40,584 nucleotides of DNA from Bacteroidota bacterium (GTDB taxonomy: Bacteria > Bacteroidota > Bacteroidia > UKL13-3). The position numbers and the translations under genes are program-made. Location of the stretch: positions 1 through 40,584 of the forward strand of contig CANKQY010000015.1 of the NCBI GenBank assembly GCA_947485745.1. The letters are read 5' to 3'. Shown in pieces: positions 30,406-38,925 of the stretch. Under the pieces are notes generated by a model that worked only from the letters and a program-made list of their open reading frames with translations, was not told where the DNA came from and did no database searches. Numbering within the stretch: position 1 is the stretch's first letter; each line of letters starts with the position of its first letter.

Positions 30406-30966
30406 TTACTTAACTCTTTCTACGTAGTCGCCGGTGCGGGTGTCTACTTTTACTTTATCGCCAACGTTTACGAATAGCGGTACCATTACTTCGGCGCCGT
30501 TATCTAGTTTAGCTGGCTTTAGGGTGTTGGTTGCAGTATCTCCTTTAACGCCTGGTTCTGCGTAATCTATTGTTAAAACCACAAAAGTTGGCATCTCAGC
30601 TGTAAGGCAAGTATCGCCTTCGAAAGACACCTTTAAAATCATTTCTTCTTTTAAGAATTTAACAGAATCTCCTAACAAAACTTCTTCTACATAAATTTGG
30701 TCAAAGGTTTCTGGATCCATTAAAACCAAGCTATTGCCATCTTTAAACAAGTATTGCATTTCTTTGAACTCAACGCGAATCATTTCAATAGATTCGCCAG
30801 CACGGAAGCGGTGTTCCATTTGTTTGCCTGATTTTACGTTGCGCACCACTACTTGATAAAATGCTCTTAAATTTCCCGGTGTGCGGTGTTGGTATTCCAA
30901 TACCTGACATAATTCACCGTTGTGTCTGATAAAACAGCCTTTGAAAAGATCACCTGTATTTGCCAT
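30406..30966 (-). CDS. efp: Elongation factor P with non-canonical tip
   Basis: EF-P rescues ribosomes stalled at polyproline. The start is ATG 30966 (MANTGDLFKGCFIRHNGE), giving 186 residues; the track extension to 31089 is upstream non-coding sequence. The three beta-domains are complete, with the C-terminal VPLFVNVGDKVKVDTRTGDYVERVK. The tip loop reads HRTPGNLRAF instead of the KPGKGQAF type, so the residue aligned with the modified lysine (E. coli Lys34) is Asn32. I recall the TPGNLRAF form from other Bacteroidota. No EpmA, EpmB or EarP gene is nearby. A promoter is visible upstream. Confidence 0.95.
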   Translation of the reverse strand: MANTGDLFKGCFIRHNGELCQVLEYQHRTPGNLRAFYQVVVRNVKSGKQMEHRFRAGESIEMIRVEFKEMQYLFKDGNSLVLMDPETFDQIYVEEVLLGDSVKFLKEEMILKVSFEGDTCLTAEMPTFVVLTIDYAEPGVKGDTATNTLKPAKLDNGAEVMVPLFVNVGDKVKVDTRTGDYVERVK

Positions 30967-30993
30967 GATTGTTTGTTTACTTTTTTGAGGCTG

Positions 30994-31022
30994 CGAAAAT
31001 AAGAAATTAGGGGCAATACAAA
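30994..31022 (-). promoter_or_regulatory. Probable efp promoter (TTTG-N17-TATTTTCG)
   Basis: On the minus strand TTTG (31022-31019), 17 bases, TATTTTCG (31001-30994), then a 27-base leader to ATG 30966. One mismatch to TAnnTTTG (C for T), as at trhO. Confidence 0.5.
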
Positions 31023-31069
31023 CTATACTTTTAAAAAATGAAAGATTTTTGCATCTTGCCAACAGCACT

Positions 31070-33631
31070 TTGAAAATAAAATTTAGCATATTATTATTCT
31101 GTTTCTCTCTGTTTGCTGAGGCTCAGGGACTAAAAGGAACACTCACCAATGAAAAAGGAGAGCCGCTTCCTTTTGTTACAATTTACTGTATAACAGCCAA
31201 AATCGGCACCAATTCAAACTTAAAAGGTATCTATGAGTTAAAATTACCCAAAGGTACCCACCAAATTAGCTTCCAAAGTATTGATTATAAAACGTTGGTT
31301 AAAACCATAGAAATTTCCAATGATTGGCTTGAATTAAACCTCATTTTGCAAGAGCAAACCTATGCCCTAAAAGAGCTTACTGTTTCGAGCAACAATGAAA
31401 ACCCAGCCAACTTTATTATGCGCAAGGCCATTGCAGCTGCACCTTATTACCGCCGACAGGTATTGAGTTACAGCTCAAAAGTTTATGTAAAAGGTACAGG
31501 CAAAGTAGATGAAGCACCAAGATTATTAAGAGGCTTGATCAAAGACCAAGGTATAGAAGTCGGCCGATCCTATGTAACAGAAAGCATCAACGAATTGCAA
31601 TTTAAACAACCTAGCACTTACCAAGAAAAGGTGATCTCGGTAAAATCATCTATGCCATTTAAAGATGCACCAGAACCCATGCGCATGGCCAGAGGTAGTT
31701 GGTATGAGGTGGGAAATGGAGAAATTGTTTCGCCCCTTTCGCCGCAAGCTTTTAGTGTGTACAATTTTGTTTTAGAAGGTAGCTTTTACGAAAATGGTAA
31801 GGAGATAAATAAGATACAAGTGAAACCTAAAAGAAAAGGCAATGATGTTTTTACAGGCTACTTATACATTGTAGAAAATCTCTGGTGTTTGCATAGTTGC
31901 GTGTTAATTAGACAAGAGTCGGGCATGACAGTAAACATCAAAACAAGCTATAAAGCCATGCCTGATTATCCTTTTGTTTGGATGCCGGTAACTTACGACA
32001 TTGCTGCAATGGGCGATTACTTTGGGGTAAAAGGTAGCTTCAGGTATTTGGCTTCGGTGAGCAATTATAAAATAAAATTGAACCCAAATGTAGCTCATAA
32101 TTGGGTGCAGAAAGTTGCGGCACCACCTGCATTAGCGCAAGAGTCTTTGGTTCGAACCGAAAAAAAATTGCCTGAAAAAACCAAGAACCAATTGCAAATT
32201 GAGGCATTGATGGCCAAAGAAAAATTGAGCAAAGCCGAAATGTTGAAATTGGCCTCCAAAATGAAAAAAGAGGCAGAGCGCGAAACACAAACCTTGCAAA
32301 TAGAAAACGATAGCAGCGAATTGGTGATTGATTCATTGGCCTACCAAAGAGATTCGGCCTTTTGGAATAGCAACCGACCAGTTCCATTGTTAAAAGAAGA
32401 GCAACAAAGTTTCTCCATAAAAGACACCACCAAAAGAATTGGCAACGATAGTTTGAGTAAGAAAAAACATGCAAGCGTCAATTTTGGAGCCTTGTTTTTG
32501 AGTGGAGATAGTATCAACAACAAAGCAAAAACAAACTACATTTCTTATACAGGTTTATTGGCCAAACCAAGTGTAAATACTGTTGAAGGATTTGCCATTC
32601 AAAGCTTTGTTACCATTGGTAATTTAAAGCCCAATTTTTGGCGTTACAAACAGTTTTTAAAAATGCCATTGGAGCGTCTGGCGTTTCAAACAACTGGAGA
32701 ATTGACTTATCGGTTTGATCCAACACATTTTGGAAATATTTTATTTAGAGGTGGTACTATTATACAAGATTATAACCCCAAAGGAATTGGCGTTTATACA
32801 GATGCTTTTCAATTGTTGATTTTAAAAAACAACTTTTCTAAACTTTTCCAACAAGAATATTTTGGTATTGGAGCGCAAAGAGAAATAGCCAATGGCCTCA
32901 ATATGGATATTCAACTGATGGCTGCCAATAGGTTTTCATTGGAAAATATTAATCGTTATAAAAACCAAGAAGGAACAGATGGCATTACGGTCAATACGCC
33001 TATTGGTAATATTGCACAGCCATCATACAAAACTTTTCAATACCAAATATCCATGAGTTATAGGCCTTTTCAAACCTATAAAATGCGCAACAATAAAAAG
33101 CAATATTTGCAAAATCAGTGGCCAATTTTAAGCGCACAATACAAGGCTGGCATGGACCAAAAAATGCAGTTTCAGAAAATAGATATTGGATTGGATCAAA
33201 ACGTATATTTGAGACATTGGCTTATTTTAAGCTACCAATTGCATGCAGGTATTTTTTTAGATACCAGTAATGTTCATTTTGCCGACTACCAACATTTTGC
33301 AGGCAACCAATCGTTTATTTATGAAGGCAAACCTCAAGCAAGGTTTCAGCAATTACCTTATTATAATTACAGCACCACCGCTAATTACCAGAGCCTATTA
33401 CTTCAATTTCAATTCAAGAAATTATTGTTGCGCCAATTGCCTCACCTCAATTTAATGGATTTTAAAGAGCAGCTTTATTTCAATATCTTAAGAACTGGAA
33501 ATCACCCCCTCTATTATGAAACTGGCTACCGAATTGACCAAGTTGCGAATCGAATTTCTTTGGGAGTTAATTTTCATTTTATTGAGAATAGCTATAAAGG
33601 GACTAGCCTGATGATGACAGGGAGGTTTTAA
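31070..33631 (+). CDS. Outer-membrane protein with carboxypeptidase-like regulatory domain and DUF5686
   Basis: The 853-residue protein probably starts at TTG 31070 (reading MKIKFSILLFCFSLFAEAQG, a proper signal peptide) rather than the track's 31049. Residues ~20-105 form a CarboxypepD_reg-like/CNA-type domain (LKGTLTNEKGEPLPFVTIYCITAKIGTNSNLKGIYEL), as in TonB-dependent receptors. The remainder matches DUF5686: ELTVSSNNENPANFIMRKAIAAAPYYRRQVLSYSSKVYVKG, a low-complexity charged middle (~360-470), and a C-terminal barrel-like half. This family is restricted to Bacteroidota, of unknown role at the outer membrane. It is divergent from efp and convergent with priA (10-base gap). Confidence 0.85.
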   Translation: MKIKFSILLFCFSLFAEAQGLKGTLTNEKGEPLPFVTIYCITAKIGTNSNLKGIYELKLPKGTHQISFQSIDYKTLVKTIEISNDWLELNLILQEQTYALKELTVSSNNENPANFIMRKAIAAAPYYRRQVLSYSSKVYVKGTGKVDEAPRLLRGLIKDQGIEVGRSYVTESINELQFKQPSTYQEKVISVKSSMPFKDAPEPMRMARGSWYEVGNGEIVSPLSPQAFSVYNFVLEGSFYENGKEINKIQVKPKRKGNDVFTGYLYIVENLWCLHSCVLIRQESGMTVNIKTSYKAMPDYPFVWMPVTYDIAAMGDYFGVKGSFRYLASVSNYKIKLNPNVAHNWVQKVAAPPALAQESLVRTEKKLPEKTKNQLQIEALMAKEKLSKAEMLKLASKMKKEAERETQTLQIENDSSELVIDSLAYQRDSAFWNSNRPVPLLKEEQQSFSIKDTTKRIGNDSLSKKKHASVNFGALFLSGDSINNKAKTNYISYTGLLAKPSVNTVEGFAIQSFVTIGNLKPNFWRYKQFLKMPLERLAFQTTGELTYRFDPTHFGNILFRGGTIIQDYNPKGIGVYTDAFQLLILKNNFSKLFQQEYFGIGAQREIANGLNMDIQLMAANRFSLENINRYKNQEGTDGITVNTPIGNIAQPSYKTFQYQISMSYRPFQTYKMRNNKKQYLQNQWPILSAQYKAGMDQKMQFQKIDIGLDQNVYLRHWLILSYQLHAGIFLDTSNVHFADYQHFAGNQSFIYEGKPQARFQQLPYYNYSTTANYQSLLLQFQFKKLLLRQLPHLNLMDFKEQLYFNILRTGNHPLYYETGYRIDQVANRISLGVNFHFIENSYKGTSLMMTGRF

Positions 33632-33641
33632 TTCTGAATTC

Positions 33642-36104
33642 TCAACTCGGATCAACGTCTGCAAACACAATTACACTGCGGAAGATTTTGTCGGTGCTGA
33701 GTTCTTGGAATGAGGCGCGGATGGCGGATTTGATGGATTCTAAATCTGGATTTTGGCGGTTAACTTTTACTAAGATTTCTTTGATGTAGAAGTTGCGGAT
33801 TTTACTTACGTAAGGACTTTCTGGTCCGAGCAAAGTGGCCTTTACATTGCCTTGCATTAAATACTTTAAACGTAATGCGGCTTGCTCCGTAATTTTATAA
33901 TCCTTGTGTTTTAAAACAATTTTGATAAGCCTATAAAAAGGTGGGTAAGCAAACTTTTGTCGCTCCTCTAATTCCCTTTCCAATAAGGCTTCGTATTGGT
34001 TCATCAATAATGCTTGCAACACAAAATGATTGGGCATAGAAGTCTGAATAATTACCCTACCCTGTTGGTGTTTTCTACCAGCCCTTCCTCCTACTTGCAT
34101 CAATAGTTGAATGGCTCGTTCGTGGGCTCTAAAATCTGGAAACGACAATAAACTATCGGCATTGATTACACCCACCAAACTTACGTGTTCAAAGTCTAAT
34201 CCTTTGCTTAGCATTTGGGTTCCCACCAAAATATCGAATTGCCTTTCTTCAAAATTTCGAATGATTTCTTCGTGACCATGCTTGGTTCGGGCAGCATCTA
34301 AATCTAAGCGGGCCACTCTTGCCAATGGGTACAACTCATTCAATTCATCTTCTACTTTTTCTGTTCCTACACCCTTTAAAGTTAATTTTGTAGAAGAACA
34401 AGCGGCACAAGTTTTAGGAACTTGTTGGGTAAATCCACAGTAATGACATTTTAAAGAATCAATGTATTTGTGGTAAGTTAAACTGATATCGCAGTTCTTA
34501 CAAGTAGGAATCCACTCGCAATCATTGCAAGATAAAAAGGGTGCATAGCCTCTCCTATTTTGGAATAAAATTACCTGTTCGTTTTTTGCCAAGGCTGCCT
34601 CAATGGCTTGATGCAACTGCAAGCCAATGTCTTCCTTCACCATGGTTTTTATGCGGCGCTCCTCTGCAATATTGGCTGTTTCAATGGCAGGTAAAGCAAC
34701 TTCGTGGTAGCGTTTCTCCATTTTTACCCAGCCATATTTTTGTTGCTGCGCCATGTAATAAACTTCCAAGGAGGGTGTGGCCGAACCTAAAATAGTTTTA
34801 CAGTTATTGAGTTTTGCCAACATCATGGCAGCATCTCTTGCATGGTACCGTGGCGCAGGTTCGTGCTGTTTGTAACTGCCTTCATGCTCCTCATCTACAA
34901 TGCATAAACCTAGTTCTTTGAAAGGTAAAAAAACGGCACTTCTTGCACCAATCACAACTTGGTATTTACCTTCCTTAATTTTATGAAAAATCTCTACCCG
35001 CTCTTGGTCGTTGAACTTACTGTGATAAGATATACAAGCCTCACCAAAAAACTTGCGAATGCGTTTTACTATTTGCGAAGTGAGGGCTATTTCGGGCAAT
35101 AAAAATAGTACTTGTTTACCCAACAAAATTTGCTCTTGAATAAGCCTCACATACACATGTGTTTTACCCGAACCAGTTATGCCTTGTAATAACACAATAT
35201 CCTTATCTTCCCATTGCTCTTTTATTTGCTCAAGTGCCAATTCTTGATCGGGGTTCAACTCAAATTCTTGCAAAGGTGTGGCAGCAATTTGAATGCGATC
35301 CACAGAAATTTGATAGGTTTCAAATATCCCTTTTTTTATTAGCGTATTGAGCGGAGCAGCACTACCATTGCAGGTTTTCATCAATAGCGGTTTATCTATA
35401 TCTTGCTCCTGTGCTTTTAAATGTAGATAGGCCAACAAATAATTGAGTTGCTTTTCTTGCTTCTCTAGTTGTGCAAATAAGGCTTCTAAATTAGATTCAT
35501 CTTCATATACATTTGCCAGTTTAACACAAGTTATTTTCTTTTCCTTATAACGTTCCTCTAAGTCTTCTTTAATCAAAATCATTTCCTTTTTCACCATGCT
35601 TTTTAGCAAGGGGAAAACGTTTTTCAATTGAATGATTTCAGCAATTTCTGCAAGCGTTAATTCGTGTTTTATCTCCAAGGCTTCGTAAACCAAGTACTCT
35701 TTATCATCTAATACGGTTTGATCCAATAAAAATGAAGGATTGGCAATAATTCTTGTTTCGCTCTCCAATTTTAAAGCAGCCGGAAGGGCAGCATTCATTA
35801 CCTCTCCCAAGGAGCACAAATAATATTTGCTAACCCAATCCCAAAACAAAAAATGCTTTGGCTCAACAATGGGCATTTCATCTAAAACACTGTAAATATA
35901 TTTGGCCTCATAACCTTTTGGAGGTTGGTGGTGGATCTGGTAAATGAGTCCTGAGTAAACTTTTTTAGCCCCAAATTGAATGGCCACTCTTTTGCCAATA
36001 GCAATTTCTGGCTCCCATTCTAAAGGCACACGATAGGTGTATACCTGCTGCAAATGGAGCGGCAAAATTACATTCACAAAAGTCGCAAAAGTTTCCTCGG
36101 CCAT
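33642..36104 (-). CDS. priA: Primosomal protein N' (replication restart helicase)
   Basis: PriA restarts collapsed forks by loading the replicative helicase. I use ATG 36104 (MAEETFATFVNVILPLHL); ATG 36113 is an alternative three codons longer. The N-terminal DNA-binding domain is followed by Walker A LLQGITGSGKTHVYVRLI, GARSAVFLPFKELGLCIVDEEHEGSYKQ, LGSATPSLEVYY, and the zinc-binding cysteines CNDCEWIPTCKNCDISLTYHK..CHYCGFTQQVPKTCAACSS, with VGTEKVEDELNELYP and GTQMLSKGLDFEHVSLVGV in the second helicase domain. Length (820 residues) is usual. The 5' end faces the pepD 3' end, with a perfect 16-base palindrome between them. Confidence 0.96.
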   Translation of the reverse strand: MAEETFATFVNVILPLHLQQVYTYRVPLEWEPEIAIGKRVAIQFGAKKVYSGLIYQIHHQPPKGYEAKYIYSVLDEMPIVEPKHFLFWDWVSKYYLCSLGEVMNAALPAALKLESETRIIANPSFLLDQTVLDDKEYLVYEALEIKHELTLAEIAEIIQLKNVFPLLKSMVKKEMILIKEDLEERYKEKKITCVKLANVYEDESNLEALFAQLEKQEKQLNYLLAYLHLKAQEQDIDKPLLMKTCNGSAAPLNTLIKKGIFETYQISVDRIQIAATPLQEFELNPDQELALEQIKEQWEDKDIVLLQGITGSGKTHVYVRLIQEQILLGKQVLFLLPEIALTSQIVKRIRKFFGEACISYHSKFNDQERVEIFHKIKEGKYQVVIGARSAVFLPFKELGLCIVDEEHEGSYKQHEPAPRYHARDAAMMLAKLNNCKTILGSATPSLEVYYMAQQQKYGWVKMEKRYHEVALPAIETANIAEERRIKTMVKEDIGLQLHQAIEAALAKNEQVILFQNRRGYAPFLSCNDCEWIPTCKNCDISLTYHKYIDSLKCHYCGFTQQVPKTCAACSSTKLTLKGVGTEKVEDELNELYPLARVARLDLDAARTKHGHEEIIRNFEERQFDILVGTQMLSKGLDFEHVSLVGVINADSLLSFPDFRAHERAIQLLMQVGGRAGRKHQQGRVIIQTSMPNHFVLQALLMNQYEALLERELEERQKFAYPPFYRLIKIVLKHKDYKITEQAALRLKYLMQGNVKATLLGPESPYVSKIRNFYIKEILVKVNRQNPDLESIKSAIRASFQELSTDKIFRSVIVFADVDPS

Positions 36105-36134
36105 TGGTAGCATTCAACAAAGAGAAGAATAAAT

Positions 36135-36150
36135 TTTGGTTCGAACCAAA
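36135..36150. repeat. Perfect palindrome TTTGGTTCGAACCAAA
   Basis: A 16-base perfect palindrome in the 46-base gap between the pepD stop (which it touches) and the priA start. It has no loop, so it resembles a protein-binding site more than a terminator. It is also the symmetrical form of the over-represented word TTTGGTTCAAA. Confidence 0.85.
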
Positions 36151-37605
36151 TTATTTTGAAGGAATTCTTTGCAAGGTGGTTAATAAAAACTTCCAATATT
36201 TTTGAACCGAACTTATTTGAACACGCTCATCTGGAGAGTGCGCTCCTCTTATGTTTGGTCCGAATGAAATCATTTGCATGCCTGGATAATTGGCTCCCAA
36301 AATACCACATTCTAGGCCGGCATGACAAGCATTTACCATTGGTTCGGCACCAAAAACTTCTTTGTATAAATCGCTCATCAATTTCACAATAGCTGCATCT
36401 GGTTGTGGTGTCCAACCTGGGTAACTTCCTTTCATTTCTGTTGCAGCGCCCAACAAATGAAAAGCAGATTCAATCATATCTGCCAAATCCATTTTCTCGG
36501 AATCAAGGCTGCTGCGTGTGAGGCATTGAATGCTTACATCGCCATCCTTCACCAATATTCTGGATACATTGTTAGAGCTTTGAACCAAACCTTCAATGCC
36601 TGGAGTCATTCTAAAAATGCCATTTGGCAAAACATGAATTACTTGCAACAAATGAATTTGAAATTGTTTTTCCATCACCAATTCTGGGCAAGAAATGTCA
36701 TTTATTTCAACTTGCAAATTGGGATCAGTGATGCGGAATTCTGATTTAAAAACAGCTTCAATGGATTTTGCTTTGGCTATAAATTGTGATTTTAAATTAC
36801 TAATAACTGCCAAGTTAACTCTACTCTCGCGTGGAATGGCATTGCGCAAACCACCACCATCAATACTTACCACTTCGAAATGAATTTCTTTGTGAATCTC
36901 AATAAGCAAACGGTTCATCAATTTGTTGGCATTGCCTCTACCTAAGTGAATATCCATTCCAGAATGTCCGCCAGTTAAGCCTTTCACCACAATTTCTAAA
37001 CCAATACTTTCTTCTGTAACCGTCTTCTTGCTGTAATGCCTTGTGCCAGTAACATCAATGCCTCCAGCACAACCAATGGTCAATTCATGGTCGTCTTCGG
37101 TATCTAGGTTCAACAAAATTTTACCCTCCAACAAGCCACCTTTAAGTCCCATTGCACCTGTCATACCAGTTTCTTCATCAATGGTAAACAAGGCTTCAAT
37201 GGCAGGATGCGGAATATCTGAACTGGCTAAAAGTGTCATGATACTGGCAACACCTAAACCATTATCAGCACCAAGTGTGGTTCCTTTAGCTTTTACCCAA
37301 TCACCATCCACAAACATATCAATACCTTGGGTATCAAAATCAAAATGTGTATCGGCATTTTTTTGGTGCACCATATCGAGGTGACTTTGAATAACAACAG
37401 TTTGTTTGCCCTCCAAACCTGGCGAAGCGGGTTTTTTAATGATTACATTCCCAACCTCATCTTTGATGATTGGCAAGCCCAATGATTTTCCAAATTGCAT
37501 CATAAATTCTATGACACGTTCTTCTTTTTTGGAAGGACGAGGAACGGCGTTGAGAGCTGAAAAATTCTGCCATAGTTCTTTGGGTTCTAAATTTGAGAGA
37601 GACAT
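36151..37605 (-). CDS. pepD: Aminoacyl-histidine dipeptidase (M20 family, PepD)
   Basis: A cytosolic metallo-dipeptidase of 484 residues that cleaves Xaa-His and other dipeptides. Metal ligands are visible: IQSHLDMVHQ (~80), TTLGADNGLGVA (~120), catalytic FTIDEETGMTGAMGL (~150), LNLDTEDDHELTIGCAGG (~175), and the last His in GPNIRGAHSPDERVQ near the C-terminus; the lid domain has GGHSGMDIHLGRGNANKLMNRLL. All fit M20C peptidase PepD with normal length and no signal peptide. It may share a transcript with priA downstream? No: priA lies upstream of it in the reading direction only if transcription passes the palindrome; I treat them as separate units with uncertain linkage. Confidence 0.94.
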   Translation of the reverse strand: MSLSNLEPKELWQNFSALNAVPRPSKKEERVIEFMMQFGKSLGLPIIKDEVGNVIIKKPASPGLEGKQTVVIQSHLDMVHQKNADTHFDFDTQGIDMFVDGDWVKAKGTTLGADNGLGVASIMTLLASSDIPHPAIEALFTIDEETGMTGAMGLKGGLLEGKILLNLDTEDDHELTIGCAGGIDVTGTRHYSKKTVTEESIGLEIVVKGLTGGHSGMDIHLGRGNANKLMNRLLIEIHKEIHFEVVSIDGGGLRNAIPRESRVNLAVISNLKSQFIAKAKSIEAVFKSEFRITDPNLQVEINDISCPELVMEKQFQIHLLQVIHVLPNGIFRMTPGIEGLVQSSNNVSRILVKDGDVSIQCLTRSSLDSEKMDLADMIESAFHLLGAATEMKGSYPGWTPQPDAAIVKLMSDLYKEVFGAEPMVNACHAGLECGILGANYPGMQMISFGPNIRGAHSPDERVQISSVQKYWKFLLTTLQRIPSK

Positions 37606-37742
37606 ATTTTTATCTTAATAAATGGAATAATTTGTTTGAAATAATTTGATAAATGTAAGAATATTTATTTGATGGAAAAATGATTGAAAGCAAGTTTTAC
37701 TAATTTAGCCTAATTTTAATCTATTTAGGTTAATTATACCTA

Positions 37743-37772
37743 TTGTTTTTAAATCTTGTTAGCTTAAATTTG
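37743..37772 (+). promoter_or_regulatory. Promoter of the unknown secreted-protein gene (TTG-N19-TAAATTTG)
   Basis: TTG (37743-37745), 19 bases and TAAATTTG (37765-37772) match the Bacteroidota consensus exactly. The ATG is 20 bases downstream. Confidence 0.7.
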
Positions 37773-37792
37773 AAATTCATAGAAAACTATCA

Positions 37793-38842
37793 ATGACTTA
37801 TAAAACGTGCACTTCAAAGAAAATTTGTTTAACCCTACTCATAAGTTTAACGGCGGTATTGGTTCAGGCCCAAAATAATTATTTTACAACGGTAACATTG
37901 CAAATGGAAAACAACTTTGCTTTTCCCGTTTTCAATCATAAAGAAGACTCCTTTACCACAAAAAAAATGAATGCTTTTTTACAAATATCAGAGCTAGAAT
38001 TGATTAAAGGTTACGAGAAAAAAAATCCATTTGAAAGAGTAGCAATTGGACTCAAAAATCCTGTACCAGGTAAAGAAATGATTCAATACGTTTTGAACCA
38101 AAACAACGAGCGCTTATTGTCTGTAGCCTTCACAGAATCCTATTGTAATTGGGGCTGTAATTATTGGTGTACCTATTATAATTTCAATTCCAAAACCGGT
38201 GAATTGGTTTATTTAAAAGATTTGTTTACCCAAGAAGGGTATGTGGCATTTAGGCAAATGTTATCGTCAAAAAGATTGCAAGGTTATGAGGAAAGAAAAA
38301 GTAAATTGGATAGTACCTCAAGGGCCGACTATTTAAATTTACCTAATTGTTATGAAATAGACCCCTTACAAGACTTTACCATTAGGAACGATTCCTTATT
38401 AATAGATGGCACCAAATGTTTTGGGGAAGGTTTGGCAAAAATGGATTTGAATCCCATTAACGGATTTACCCTTAAAGAGCTCAAAAAATATTTGAATACT
38501 TATGGGATGATATTATTTGGATTTTCGAAAGGTGATTTAAAAATACAATCATCGCATCAATTACCTCAATTGTTTAGCGGCAATATTGGCAATGATAGCA
38601 TTTATTTGATCTTAAATGTAATGCCAGACATTAGCTTTACTGGTATTCATTTTAATAGGAATGATGGTGTGAGCAGGCAATTAATGGGTAAAATTGTGAA
38701 TGGGCAATTGCTATTAACAGAGATGGATGCCTCAGGCAAAGAACAAGGTTATTTAGAAGCAAATTTTAACGGTCCTATGCTAGAAGGAGTTCAATTAAAC
38801 AAGGAAAGAAGCATTAAAAAAACTTTCAAAGTTCATTTGTAA
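37793..38842 (+). CDS. Secreted protein of unknown function (partly DUF3298/RsiV-like)
   Basis: The 349-residue protein has a signal peptide (ICLTLLISLTAVLVQAQNN) and so is exported. I do not recognise a firm family. The middle contains YCNWGCNYWCTYYNFNSKTGELVYLKDLFTQEGYVAFRQML, which resembles the YNFD..TGK...LKDLF segment of DUF3298/RsiV-like domains, here with a cluster of four cysteines unusual for that family. The last ~90 residues (GNDSIYLILNVMPDISFTGIHFNRNDGVSRQLMGKIVNGQLLLTEMDASGKEQGYLEANFNG) look like a beta-rich domain often seen in such secreted Bacteroidota proteins. It has its own consensus promoter and precedes the surface-protein gene on the same strand. Confidence 0.75.
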   Translation: MTYKTCTSKKICLTLLISLTAVLVQAQNNYFTTVTLQMENNFAFPVFNHKEDSFTTKKMNAFLQISELELIKGYEKKNPFERVAIGLKNPVPGKEMIQYVLNQNNERLLSVAFTESYCNWGCNYWCTYYNFNSKTGELVYLKDLFTQEGYVAFRQMLSSKRLQGYEERKSKLDSTSRADYLNLPNCYEIDPLQDFTIRNDSLLIDGTKCFGEGLAKMDLNPINGFTLKELKKYLNTYGMILFGFSKGDLKIQSSHQLPQLFSGNIGNDSIYLILNVMPDISFTGIHFNRNDGVSRQLMGKIVNGQLLLTEMDASGKEQGYLEANFNGPMLEGVQLNKERSIKKTFKVHL

Positions 38843-38877
38843 ATTAATTTAAATCTGCAAAAAAAATCATTTTGCAT

Positions 38878-38909
38878 TTTGAAATTCAATAAATTATCTG
38901 TTAATTTCG
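38878..38909 (+). promoter_or_regulatory. Probable promoter of the surface-protein gene (TTTG-N20-TAATTTCG)
   Basis: TTTG (38878-38881), 20 bases, TAATTTCG (38902-38909), then 16 bases to ATG 38926. One mismatch (C for T) in the -7 box. Confidence 0.45.
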
Positions 38910-38925
38910 ATAAAATAGAAAATTT

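Noticed and set aside
30967-31089. Extended N-terminus of efp
   Set aside because: EF-P normally begins at MANTGD; the extension contains the predicted promoter.
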